Assembly: GCF_024166365.1 (NCBI RefSeq)
Contig: NC_064831.1
Location: 31,796,768 to 31,860,767, forward strand
From: Elephas maximus indicus
Lineage: Eukaryota > Chordata > Mammalia > Proboscidea > Elephantidae
Reading direction: 5' to 3'
DNA length: 64,000 nucleotides
Of the stretch, positions 1 to 9,300 are shown piece after piece (positions within the stretch are counted from its first letter, which is position 1; each line of letters begins with the position of its first letter). A program made the position numbers and the translations under genes. The notes beneath the pieces were generated by a model that worked only from the letters and a program-made list of their open reading frames with translations, had not been told where the DNA came from and did no database searches.

Positions 1-131
1 CAGATGGGAGTTGCACATGATTAACTGCTCTTTTCCCCTACTTCTTTGACCTTAAGATGACTGCCTCAAGGGGGTTGCTGTGCAGATGTGTAGCACGCAG
101 GGCCGCAGAAAAGATGATCGGCAAATGCCCC

Positions 132-152
132 GTGATGATGATGATGATGATG
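132..152. repeat. (GAT)n microsatellite
   Basis: About six to seven uninterrupted trinucleotide units. Short enough to be ordinary genomic microsatellite. Confidence 0.9.
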
Positions 153-879
153 AAACTCACTTGATTCCTCGGGAAATGCCAAACTCCCTGCAGGATAACA
201 CACATGGAACTCTCTAGATTGAAATGCTGGAGGAAGCTATGTAAAATGGAAAAGAGAAGTGGGTGTCTACCAAACCTGAACATACCCTACTTTAACATTT
301 TGCCTGGTAAAGCCATTGATAATAACTAAATTGGTTGAAAACCAAATGGCAGGTAGGATCTTTGATGAGTTCCTAGAGATTAAATCAGCTAAGTGCTGTT
401 GATACTTGGTCACTAAACCAATGGGATTCTTTGACCTGGCAAGATACTCAACATCAGTATCTCTGCAGTTGAGGAGAGAAGGAATGAAGTCATGGAGAGT
501 CCAGCCCGCTAGTTTCCATTTGTTTTATGACTCTATTTGCCAGGCTGCTCTCAAAGTCTTCCCCTTAGCAGAAAAGAATACTCCTTTATCCCCGGTGACT
601 GATAAGATGAAGTATAATTGTCCCCTGTATTTGCACATATCTTTGAATCCACATGAAGTTACAAGGAAAGATGCAGGACTTTCTCTAAATCAACATTTCC
701 CAAAATGTGCTTCACATAATACTAGTTCCTCTAGACACTCTTTAAATTAGCATTCCATGATCAAATAAGCTTGGGAAATGCTTTCAAGAATTGTTTACTG
801 AGAATTTATGTTAATAAAAGAGGAACAATGTAGAAAAGAAGGGTGAGAATGGTTGCACAACTTGAAGAACATAATATCA

Positions 880-960
880 CTGAATTGTACATGTAGAAAT
901 TGTTCAATTGGTGTATATTTTGCTGTGGTATCTTTTTAACAACAATAAAAAAATATTTAC
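880..960 (+). repeat. possible L1 3' end fragment
   Basis: A TGTACA-containing segment followed by an A-rich AACAATAAAAAAAT end resembles the 3' terminus of old L1 elements. It is short and degraded, so the call rests on pattern resemblance only. Confidence 0.3.
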
Positions 961-961
961 T

Positions 962-1150
962 GAATGCTGGGCGTTCAGTGTCTGAATCCCTCTGGGTCAT
1001 GGCATGAGATAAGGTCAGAGAACAGGCACAGAACAGATCAGTTAAGGTCTCGTAGACCATGGTAAGGACTTTGGCTTTTATTTTTTTTTAGAATAGGCAA
1101 TCACTGGAAGGTTTTAAGTAGAACTTACCCAGTGAGTAGTGGAAGAGTAA
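962..1150 (-). repeat. LINE L2 fragment
   Basis: Contains the block reading GTAGACCATGGTAAGGACTT, typical of the reverse complement of the L2 3' region, followed by the 'CACTGGAAGGTTTTAAG' block. It is interrupted by a T-run. The ERV-L 3' LTR starts shortly beyond it. Confidence 0.5.
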
Positions 1151-1237
1151 AAACTTCAGAAACTCCTGAGAGGAAAAAATATGTGAAACATCGTTTAACC
1201 CAATGTTAGCCCAACTTACTGAACTTCTAATTCCTAT

Positions 1238-1808
1238 TGTCTTAGGCTGGGTTCACTAGAGAAGCAAAACCAATGAAGCATGTGTGTGTGTGTGTGTATA
1301 CACACACACACACACACAGAGAGAGATAGATTTATATCAAGGAAATGGCTCATGTGTTATAGAGGCTGGAAAGTCCCAAGTCTGTGGGTCAGGCTGGAAG
1401 CTTCTCCTGACTCATATAGCTACAGAGTCTGAAAAACCCAAGATCAGCAGGTAAGACAGCAGGCAGCTGGCTCACAGGCTGCAGGGGCTAATGAATCCCA
1501 AGATCAGCAGCTAAGATGCTAGCTCAAGTCCCAAGAACCAGAAGTTAGGTGCAAGATCGAGAGAGAGCAAAAGCCAGGGAGCTTTGCTAGAAAGTTCACA
1601 TATATTGGATGCAGGCCACACCCTGAGGAAACTCCCTTTCGTACTGATTGGCTGCTCATAGCAGATCTCATCATGGAGATGATTACAGTATATCAGATCT
1701 CATTATGGAGGTGATCTTATCATTACATAGCTGCCAAACTATATCATAACTGTTAAACCACTGATAACTATGGCCCAGCCAAGTTGACACATAACCGTAA
1801 CCATCACA
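1238..1808 (-). repeat. ERV-L 3' LTR (MLT2-like)
   Basis: Runs on the plus strand from TGTCTTAGGCTGGG to AACCATCACA, the mirror of the usual TGTGATGGTT start. Read on the minus strand, a polyadenylation-type region with a T/A-rich GAGAGA neighbourhood lies near the end. The LTR contains an expanded TG/CA tract that its partner lacks. The inner edge continues into a purine-rich tract (minus-strand AAAAGGAATGG, about 1809-1822), the expected polypurine tract. Confidence 0.92.
1281..1316. repeat. 36-bp perfect (TG)8TATA(CA)8 palindrome
   Basis: Eight TG units, TATA, then CA units (nine in all) form a perfect palindrome inside the 3' LTR. Such alternating purine-pyrimidine DNA can adopt Z-DNA or cruciform forms. 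The matching place in the 5' LTR (about 7396-7425) holds GA, A and T runs instead. Confidence 0.95.
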
Positions 1809-2137
1809 GTCCATTCCTTTTCAGCTTGGCACACATACACATCTCCTTACCCCATATACAATCTCGAAATAAAGAAAATTATGAAGTTATATTTGCTCCT
1901 AACATGATACAACTAACATACGTACAACCAAAAATGCTCCAGCTCTGTTTAAATCTTTTATTTTATAAGTGAAGAAAACAAAAATATTTGGTGCACACAT
2001 ACAAGGAAGAAAATAATCATAGCAATTTAGAGTCCTCATTTCTGCAAAGGGTTGTATGGCTGCAGCTACTATTTAGAACTGCCTTCTTCCACAACCCATT
2101 CCAAATTCCCTTTACCCTCAGCAAGCACCTCAGCTGG
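1809..2137. other. ERV-L 3' untranslated internal region
   Basis: Internal sequence between the dUTPase remnant and the 3' LTR, without coding signs. About 165 bp of it (1809-1975) recurs next to the LTR fragment at 16309-16478, which shows that it belongs to the provirus family. Confidence 0.7.
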
Positions 2138-2557
2138 TCATGGTTCTCTGCCTGGTGGGGTGACCCAAACCTTCATTCCTGAAGAGTCTTGGCCATTAGT
2201 AGTCATGTCAGAATTGGGTTGCTGTAGTTTTCCATTGACTTTAATCACAGGATATGGTAGTACTAAGAGATGCCCTAAGGGATTTCCTGCATTCCAGACA
2301 TACCCTTCTTTACCTCCATTATGTAATATCAATCTCTTTCCTCTTGGTAGTTGAGATCGACCACACCAGACAATACAGTAACTCCCTTCTTTGCCTGTTG
2401 ATCCAGAGGCATGAGGAGCCCAAAGCAGCCCAGTGGCATTCTTAACTTCCGGTTCAATGGAATGAATCAGTGTTGGATTTCCTGATGGGAGCATTCCTCC
2501 CTTTGGAACGAAGACCTCTGGACCTACAGAGCATAGGGCTATGGGGGCAGGAAGCAA
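2138..2557 (-). pseudogene. ERV-L dUTPase region remnant
   Basis: A 139-codon open frame holds the C-terminal dUTPase-like block 'LILHNGGKEGYVW', then GNPLGHLLVLP. These are typical of the glycine-rich late dUTPase motifs. dUTPases remove dUTP during replication, and ERV-L carries the gene after integrase, which fits this position. The middle part departs from family motifs and the frame is not continuous with integrase, so I read it as non-functional. Confidence 0.72.
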
Positions 2558-3365
2558 AAATTTTGCAAGTGGGTACTGGGGGTAATAATGAGTGATGCCA
2601 CTCTCATTTCCACCCCTTGATTCCGAGATCCATGAATCCTGGCTATGGGAGAAACAGCATCATATATTGGATGCTGGTTTAGGGCATATACAGCCTCCTG
2701 GAGAATACTGTCCCAACCTTGCAAGGTGTTGCCACCTAGCTGGCACCATAATTGTGTCTTTAGAAGACCATTCTGTCGTTCTACTAAGCCAGCTGCTTCA
2801 GGATGTTGGAGAACATGGTAAGACCAGTGAATTCCATGAGCATGGGCTCATTGCTTCAATTCATTTATGTGATGTGAGTCTCTTGATCTGAGGCAATGCT
2901 GTGTAGGATACTATGATGGTGGATAAGGCATTCTGTAAGTCCATGGATGGTAGCTTTGGCATAAACATTGTGTGCAGAGAAGGCAAATCCGTATCCAGAA
3001 TAAGTGTCTATTCTAGCAAGAACAAAATGCTGCCCTTTCCATGATGGGAACAGTCCAATGTAATCAACATGCCACCTTGTTGCTGGCTGATCACCTCAAG
3101 GAATGGTGCCATATTGGAGATTAAGTATTGGTGTCTGCTGCTTGCAGACTGGGCACTTGTCAATGGCTGTAACTAAGTCTGCCTTGGTGAGTGGAAGTCC
3201 ATGTTGCTGAGCCCATGCATAATCTCCGTGCCTGCCACCAAGGCCACTTTGTTCATGACCCCATTGGGCAATGACAGGAGTGGCTGGAAAAAGAGAATGA
3301 CTGGTTGCCACAGAACGCATCATCCTGTCCACTTGATTGTTAAAATCCTCCTCTACTGAGGTCAC
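2558..3365 (-). pseudogene. ERV-L integrase remnant
   Basis: The first part (3096-3365) is a 90-codon frame with a zinc-finger-like pattern: two His near 'WGHEQ' and 'GRHGD', then CPVCK. This matches an integrase HHCC N-terminal domain. The catalytic core beyond it (3095-2558) is split among frames by stops. A frame at 2539-2724 includes 'QGWDSILQEAVYALNQHP', typical of the core end. No intact DDE enzyme can be made. Confidence 0.75.
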
Positions 3366-4316
3366 CTATTGGTGAACATTCATATGAGACACAAATATCT
3401 TCATTTCTTTGGTCCATTCAGAGAGGTCTATCCACATACCTCTTCCCCATACCTCCTTATCTCCAGCTTTCCAATCATGTTCCTTCCAAGTCCCTGACCG
3501 TCCAGCCAAACCATTTACCACAATCCATGAATCAGTATACATTCGCACATTGGCCGTATCTCCTTCCAAGCAAAGTGAACAACTAGGTGCACTGCTCAAA
3601 GTTCTGGCCATTAGAATTTCCCTTCACCACCATCCTTCAGTTAGGTTTCAGAAAGGGGCTGTAGTGTGCTGCTGTCCACTTTCAAGTGGTGCCTTCATAT
3701 ACTGCAGAACCATCTGTAAACCAGGCACCAGTTTTCTCTTCCTCACTCAACTGATCGTAAGGAACTTCCGTGAGGCCATAGATGCAGACTGGGAGAGGGC
3801 AGATAATATGACAGGAGTGGAGACCATGGGCATTTAGGCCACTTCCTCATGCAACTTACTTGTACCTTCAGGTCCTCCTCAGGCTTGATCTCATATATAC
3901 TACTTCCATTTAATGATGGAGTGTTGCAGTGCACAACCAACTTTATGGCTCTCTGCGTCAGACAACACCTAGTTCATGATGGGCAGCTCAGGCCACATGG
4001 TGACTTGGTGATCCATGGTTAAGTGTTCAGTCTCTATTAAGGCCCAGTAAAAAGTCAAAAGCGGTGTCTCAAAAGGAGAGTAGTTATCTGCAGAGGAGGA
4101 CAGAGCTTTGCTCCAAAATCATAATGGTTTGTGTTGTGATTCACCAATAGGAGATTGCCTAAGACTTCAAACAGCATCTCTATCTGTCACTGACACTTCA
4201 AGCACCATTGGACCAGCCAGATCATATGGCCCAAGTGGCAGAGTGGCTTACACAGCAGCCTGAACCTGTTGCAGAGCCTTTTCTTGTTCTGGGCCCCACT
4301 GAAAACTAGCAGCTTT
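3366..4316 (-). pseudogene. ERV-L RNase H and connection remnant
   Basis: Frame 3366-3611 contains 'YTDSWIVVNGLAGRSGTW', a retroviral RNase H signature block with the Asp of a TDS motif. It ends just before the integrase His-finger region. The sequence between 3612 and 4316 has RT connection and RNase H similarity broken by several stops and frameshifts. Confidence 0.75.
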
Positions 4317-5167
4317 TCAAGTCACTTTGTAAATAGGCTGAAGTAATACACCTAGATGAGGAACTTGTTGCTTCCAAAATCCGAAGAAGCCCACCAGACA
4401 TTGTGCTTCCTTTTTAGTTGTGGGAGGGGCCAGGTGCAGTAACTTATCTTTCGCTTTAGAAGGAATATCTTGACATACCTCATACAACTGGCCCCCTAGA
4501 AATTTCACTGAGATAGAAGGTGCCCGAATTTTTGTGGAATTAATTTCCCACCCTCTAGCAGGCAAATGTTTTACCACTAAGTCCAGAGTCATTGATACTT
4601 CTTACTTACTAGGTCCAATCAGCGTAATGCCATCAATGTAATGGACCAGTGTGATGGCTCCTGGAAGGGAAAGATGATCAAAGTCCCTGTGGACTAATTA
4701 TGACATAGGGCTGGAGAGTTGATATACCCTTGAAGTAGGACACTGTAAGGTGTATTGCTGACCTTGCCAGCTGAAGGCATACTGTTTCCGGTGGTCCTTC
4801 GAAACAGGTATGGAGAAAAAGGCATTAACCAGATCGAGTTGCATACCAGGTACCAGTAGATGTATTAATTTGCTCAAGCAATGAAACTACATCTGGAACA
4901 GCAGCTGCAATTGGAGTCACCACCTGATTAAGTTTTTGATAATCCACTGTCATTCTCCAAGATCCAGCTGTTTTTTGCACAGGCCAAATTGTCGGGTTGA
5001 ATGGGGATGTGGTGGGGAATCACCACCCCTGCATCCGTCAAGTCTTTGATGGTGGCAGTAACCTTCACAACTCCTCCAGAAATGTGGTGCTGCTTTTGGT
5101 TTACTATTTTCCTAGGTAGGGGCAGTTCTAAAGGCTTCCACTTAGCTTTTCCTACCATAATAGCCAT
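4317..5167 (-). pseudogene. ERV-L reverse transcriptase remnant
   Basis: The N-terminal fingers region lies in frame 4928-5167 and includes '[11 protein letters not shown]'. The thumb and connection region lies in 4317-4592 and includes 'PPTTKKEAQCLVGFFGFW'. Between them, at 4629-4640, the catalytic box reads Tyr-Ile-Asp-Gly rather than the required Tyr-x-Asp-Asp. The second catalytic aspartate is therefore lost, in addition to the frameshifts. Confidence 0.85.
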
Positions 5168-5570
5168 TATTCCACTTGTCAGGGATCCAATGTGGGGGTT
5201 CTGCCAATTGCTGAATGTATCTATTCCAAGTATGCATTCTGGAACTGGGGTAATTACTACAGGATGGGTTCAGGGACCCACTGGATCCACAGGGAGCTGA
5301 ACCTGAGCTACAACTCCATTAATAACCTGACCTCTATACGCCCCCACTCTGACTGGTGGGCCACAATGACGTTTTGGGTCTCCTGAAATTAGTGTCTGTT
5401 GAAAGCCAGTGTCCAGTAATCTCAAAAAGTCTGGTTATTTCCTTTTCTCCAGTGAACAGCCACTCTGGTAAAAGGTCATAGATCTCTTTGGGGAAGGCTG
5501 GGAGAAAGATTAACAGTATACATTTTTGGCAGTGTAGTGGAGTCCTTCCTCAGGGAAACTGGCCTCCCCT
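5168..5570 (-). pseudogene. ERV-L protease remnant
   Basis: Codons at 5405-5413 read Asp-Thr-Gly on the minus strand within 'LLDTGFQQT', the active-site box of a retroviral aspartic protease. It lies between gag and RT as expected. No continuous frame spans the domain. Confidence 0.7.
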
Positions 5571-6868
5571 TCATTCAAGGAGTTTTGGGTATATAAACTG
5601 GCTCAAGTCTATGGACCGAATGAGGGGCTGTGACTTTCTATTCCTGCAATTCGAGTTAGACTGCCATTCACTTGACCTAGAATTCTTCTGCTTGTATAGA
5701 TCAAGTAAATATTTAGTACGTTTCTTATCTATTTCACTGCTAGGGACATATGCCAATGCCATAAGTCCATAAGAGTCAGACTATTCTGATTACTCCTTTG
5801 ACTCCACTGTCCATTATAGTAACCACATCCAACTTGTCTTTGTCAATTTCATGCTGCCACTTGGCCCTTACTACCACGGGGTCCAATCAGCCCCCTAATC
5901 TTGTAGTTAATTCAGTTAGGGCAGTTCCCACCGTCAAATCTGACTTACATAAAATAGAAATCATGGCAGTCTTCAAGGATGCTGGGGCTCCCTTCACAAA
6001 TTTGTTCTTCACCATTGTGGTAAAAGGTGTGTCTTCTGGGCACTCTATGTGTGGGTCTGTGGGTCGAACCTGATAAATCCTCTCTAATATGCCAGTTTCC
6101 CTAAACATTTGGATACCTTCGTCTATAGTATACCAAGGCAGGTCTGGTACTTCAACTTGATTTAGTGTAGGCCACTGTATAACCCATGCTTCAGCAACCC
6201 AACCAAATAAACTGTTAGATCCTTTCCTAACTTCTTGAGCTGAAACATTGAAGAATCCGTGCTTAGTGGGCCCATATCAATATACTCAGACTGATCCATC
6301 TTTATGTTCCTTGCACCATTATCCCATACCCTTAATAGCCATTCCCACACATATTCCCCAGGTTTCTGTTTGTACCTATTAGAAAAGTCAAGCAGTTCTT
6401 TTGGAGTGTAGCATACCTTCTCCTGGGTCACACTTTGTACTTCACCTTTTGGGGCTCACTGGGACTTAAGTCTAATTTAGGTTTAGAAGCAAAAATGGGT
6501 GGTGGAGATGTGTTCTGAGAACATTCAGCAATGTCTTGTAAGGCATCTGCCTCAGTTTATATCCTAGGCAATGACTCAGATACGTCCCCAGGGGGTGACT
6601 CAGACAAAGGCTCTTCAGACACAGCTGGGTTAATCTCATCTGATATGGGTGGAGGGGCTAATGGTTTTACTGGGGAGAATGGTTTAGCAGACAAAAATGG
6701 AGTGATCTCTTCAGATGGGATTGAGAGGGCCGGTTCTGTTGGCAGGAATGATTCAACAGAATTTAGGGGCTCAGTGTCCCCAGCTTCCTGATTATCTGCC
6801 CATATGTCTCTATTCCAAGCTTCAGGATCCCATTTCTTCCCAATCAATGCCCTCACTTTAACACACAA
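5571..6868 (-). pseudogene. ERV-L gag remnant
   Basis: Four separate minus-strand frames lie in order. 6557-6868 is proline- and serine-rich and matrix or linker-like. 6162-6431 is capsid-like, with 'PGEYVWEWLLRVWDNGA'. 5887-6108 continues the capsid with 'FVKGAPASLKTAM'. 5571-5762 is basic and nucleocapsid-like, without a clear CCHC knuckle. They are separated by stops. Confidence 0.7.
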
Positions 6869-7334
6869 TTTGAGGTTGGGAATTCAATTGGCATTATAAT
6901 TCAGCCACTCTTACGATAAGACTCTGGGTTAGGTTTTCAGCAATATCAGCTCTGTTACTATAAGAAATAAGGCTTTCTTTCAAGGCACAAGTGGAAAATT
7001 TGAAGTCATTTATGAGGTGCTTGAACTGTGACTCTGAAGTCCTTAGTTCATCTCTTTCTTTCACTATCTTATCTAGCTAAAGTTTGATCAACTGTGTAGC
7101 TGCCTTATACTTATCATTTTGACAAAATTGTATAAGGGTATCAAACATGCAATCACCAGAGCCTCACATTTCACCAATAGCTGATCTATTGGTGGTGATA
7201 TTTTGCATATTTCTATGCCATTGATTAGCAATGTCCTCTTTACTACTGGAAGCAGAGTCATGAACATCTTTAAGACTAACCAGACTTGAGCACCAATTTA
7301 GAAAACTCATCCTTACAGTTTTGTTTCTCTAGAA
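6869..7334. other. ERV-L leader and start of gag
   Basis: Sequence between the gag frames and the primer site. Parts around 6950-7250 look like decayed N-terminal gag, but I could not assign a frame. Confidence 0.5.
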
Positions 7335-7349
7335 CCACTCTCAGTACCA
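7335..7349 (-). promoter_or_regulatory. ERV-L primer binding site, tRNA-Leu type
   Basis: Two bases inside the 5' LTR the minus strand reads TGGTACTGAGAGTGG. I compare it with the complement of a tRNA-Leu 3' end (TGGTACCAGGAGTGG) and see 12 of 15 matches. ERV-L is named for Leu priming, and position and family agree. Confidence 0.7.
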
Positions 7350-7351
7350 AA

Positions 7352-7929
7352 TGTCTTAGGCTGGGTTCCCTAGAGAAGCAAAACCAATGAGCCATATATG
7401 TGTAGAGAGAGAGAGGAAAAAAAAAAAATTTTTTTTTTCTTTTTTAGAGAGATTTATATCAAGGAAAGGGTTCACGGAGTTGTAGAGGCTGGAAGTCCCA
7501 GGTCTGTGGTTCAGGCTGGAGGCTTCTCCCAACTCACGTAGCTACAGGGGTGATGAACCCAAGATCAGCAGGTGAGACTGCAGGACGCTGTCTCACAGGC
7601 TTTGGAGGCTGACAAATCCCAATATCGGCAAGTAAGCTGCTAGCTCAAGTCTGAAGAACCAGAGGCCAGATACAGGATCCAGAGTGAGCAAAAGCCAAGG
7701 AGCTTTGCCAGAAATTCCACATGTATTGTATGCAAACCACATCCCCAAGGAAACTCCCTTTCAACTGATTGACTGCTCATAGTAGATCTGATCAAGGAGG
7801 TGATTACATTATATCAGACTTCTTGATGGAGGCGATTACATCATTACATAGCTGCCAAACTACATCATAACTGTCAAACCACTGATAATCTTGGCCCAGC
7901 CAAGTTGACACACAACCTTAACCATCACA
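7352..7929 (-). repeat. ERV-L 5' LTR (MLT2-like)
   Basis: Same bounds and sequence as the LTR at 1238-1808, with scattered substitutions. Near 7415-7445 an A-run followed by a T-run replaces the partner's TG/CA palindrome. This LTR would have carried the promoter for minus-strand transcription. Confidence 0.92.
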
Positions 7930-7982
7930 CCTACTAACACATCAGGAAACACAATTTTGAATTTAAAAGAAGCATTCTTTTG

Positions 7983-8475
7983 CCTCTTTTTTTTTCTTTT
8001 TTTACTCATTGAAGCATTTTATTTATATGTATGTATTATATTCCTAGATAAAGAATGTCAGGATTTTCTCTCCTGTGTATTTTTGTTTTGTTTCCTCGTG
8101 GTCCGTAATGCCAGCTCAGGTCGTCAATACAATGAAACCAATCAGACAGGACAAGGATGGATTATTCTGCCACTTTTCTACATGTTTGTTTTATCATCAA
8201 ACCTGGAGTTGCTCACGCCACACTTGTTTAATCTGCCCATGAGGTTCATAACAGTTTGCCCAGCTCTGTGATCTTGAATGTTTTCAAATTCGCCAATATA
8301 ACCTAACCGTGCTCCATCATCACAGCTAGAAACTGGACAATGACTTTGGAGCATGGCTTAATAAGAACCTGGTGTGTGCCTCTCTTCTCGCCATTATTGA
8401 TGCTCTGAAGAGCACTGGCCAGGATGTTCATGCATACCACTATGGTGGCACCAAACTATGGCAGAAAGAGCTGCC
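7983..8475 (-). pseudogene. RPS15A: processed pseudogene of ribosomal protein S15A
   Basis: The minus strand resembles the RPS15A mRNA from a pyrimidine-rich 5' leader (CTCTTTCTGCCAT, 5'TOP-like, near 8470) through the coding region (about 8443-8050). An AATAAA lies at about 8018-8025 and an interrupted A tail at 7983-8003. Readable pieces include 'HRAG' preceded by 'GYIGEFE', and 'GRLNKCGV'. The start codon is ATA, with an extra triplet after it. Several frameshifts and stops follow. There are no introns and it has a poly-A tail, so it is an L1-type retrocopy. TGCCTC-type sequence on both flanks could be the target duplication. Confidence 0.9.
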
Positions 8476-8667
8476 TCCTTTTGATATCCTTGCCCACCAT
8501 GCTCCTTTAACACTAAGATGCTGTTCATGGAACAGGGCTTTCACTGCAAAATTGTTTCAGTTTTGAACATTAGCCACTTCATGCTTCTCCCCATTCCTTC
8601 TCTGTATTCACATTGTTGTATTATTACTCTTTGAATACATTTATTTATTCCCTTATATTAGTTAGGG
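8476..8667. other. unassigned sequence, partly L1/MIR-like
   Basis: Short stretch between the retrocopy and the next repeat. Nothing recognisable in it. Confidence 0.3.
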
Positions 8668-9175
8668 TAGGTGAACTCCTGTAATTAATAGACATAAAAA
8701 TGTGTACTGGCTCGAAAATGATGGGCATTTATTTCTTGTTGATGTAATGATGGTACACGGCAGGTGAGAAAGTCAGCAGGTAGCCCTCATTCGCACAGTC
8801 ATTCAGGTACCCAGGCTGATGGAAGCTTTGCCATTTTCAACAGGTGGTTTCCAAGGCTGCCCTGGGAAGCATCTCCATCTTACCCAGACCGAAGAGGAAG
8901 GGAACACAGAGAAGTATGCTTGTGCATGTGGGATGCGGGGAGGGAGTTACGGGCCAGGGCTGGAAGGCATCCATCACTTCCTCTCACAGTTAGAGCCAGA
9001 AGTAGTCACATGGCTCTGTCTAGATGCAAGGAGGTTAGGAAACATGGTCCCTCACGGGCAGCTACCTCTCAATGACATCCTGCACTATGGAAGGGTGGCC
9101 TGGATTTCACTGTACCGCTACGCAGTTCTGCTGCACTCCTACAACGCTACCAGCTTTTTGGAGGAAGGACCATAA
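8668..9175 (-). repeat. ancient LTR- or MER-type mammalian repeat
   Basis: Begins AGTTAGGGTAGGTGAACTCC and carries the blocks ATGGGCATTTATTTCTTG, AGGCTGATGGAAGCTTTGCC and TCACATGGCTCTG. I recognise these as a widespread mammalian interspersed repeat but cannot name the subfamily. Two overlapping open frames of about 100 codons here are accidental. Confidence 0.5.
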
Positions 9176-9185
9176 ATTTTAAAGC

Positions 9186-9234
9186 ATTCTATGAGTCGGA
9201 ATCAACTCGACAGCAATGGGTTTTGGTTTATCTT
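9186..9234 (+). mobile_element. AfroSINE/RTE 3' tail fragment
   Basis: TCTATGAGTCGGAATCAACT followed by CGACAGCAATGGGTTTTGG is the conserved end of AfroSINEs, here without head or body. It is a strongly 5'-truncated insertion. Confidence 0.85.
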
Positions 9235-9239
9235 TATTA

Positions 9240-9300
9240 GCTTCACAACTTTATTATGGTGCTTACATAAAACAGGTGCTCAATAAATGCTTGTTGAAAT
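9240..9300 (+). repeat. L2/MIR 3' end fragment
   Basis: ACAGGTGCTCAATAAATGCT then TGTTGAA is the usual L2 3' terminus. Confidence 0.55.

Larger units (their letters stand above)
1..960. other. single-copy stretch, no gene recognised
   Basis: No repeat family or gene is clear over most of this stretch. An open frame of 114 codons on the plus strand (406-750) starts inside ordinary sequence, resembles no family I know and has no splice or promoter context, so I do not call it. A short ATG/GAT microsatellite and a possible L1 3' end are listed separately. Confidence 0.5.
1238..7929 (-). mobile_element. full-length ERV-L (class III) provirus, inactive
   Basis: Two LTRs of 571 and 578 bp in direct orientation bound a 5.5-kb internal region. 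On the minus strand the order is 5' LTR, primer site, gag, protease, RT, RNase H, integrase, dUTPase, 3' LTR. There is no env, and a dUTPase lies between integrase and the 3' LTR; both are characteristic of ERV-L. The LTRs begin TG and end CA. They are flanked by CCTAT (1233-1237) and CCTAC (7930-7934), a 5-bp target duplication with one change. Every coding region is broken by stops and frameshifts. From the aligned ends I estimate LTR-LTR divergence of roughly 10 percent or more, so the insertion is old. Confidence 0.93.

Noticed and set aside
406-750. 114-codon plus-strand open frame
   Set aside because: No family resemblance, no splice or promoter context, and length within chance for A/T-rich DNA.
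7957-8566. Plus-strand frames of 104 and 64 codons resembling small proteins
   Set aside because: They are antisense shadows of the RPS15A retrocopy, whose minus-strand similarity is clear.
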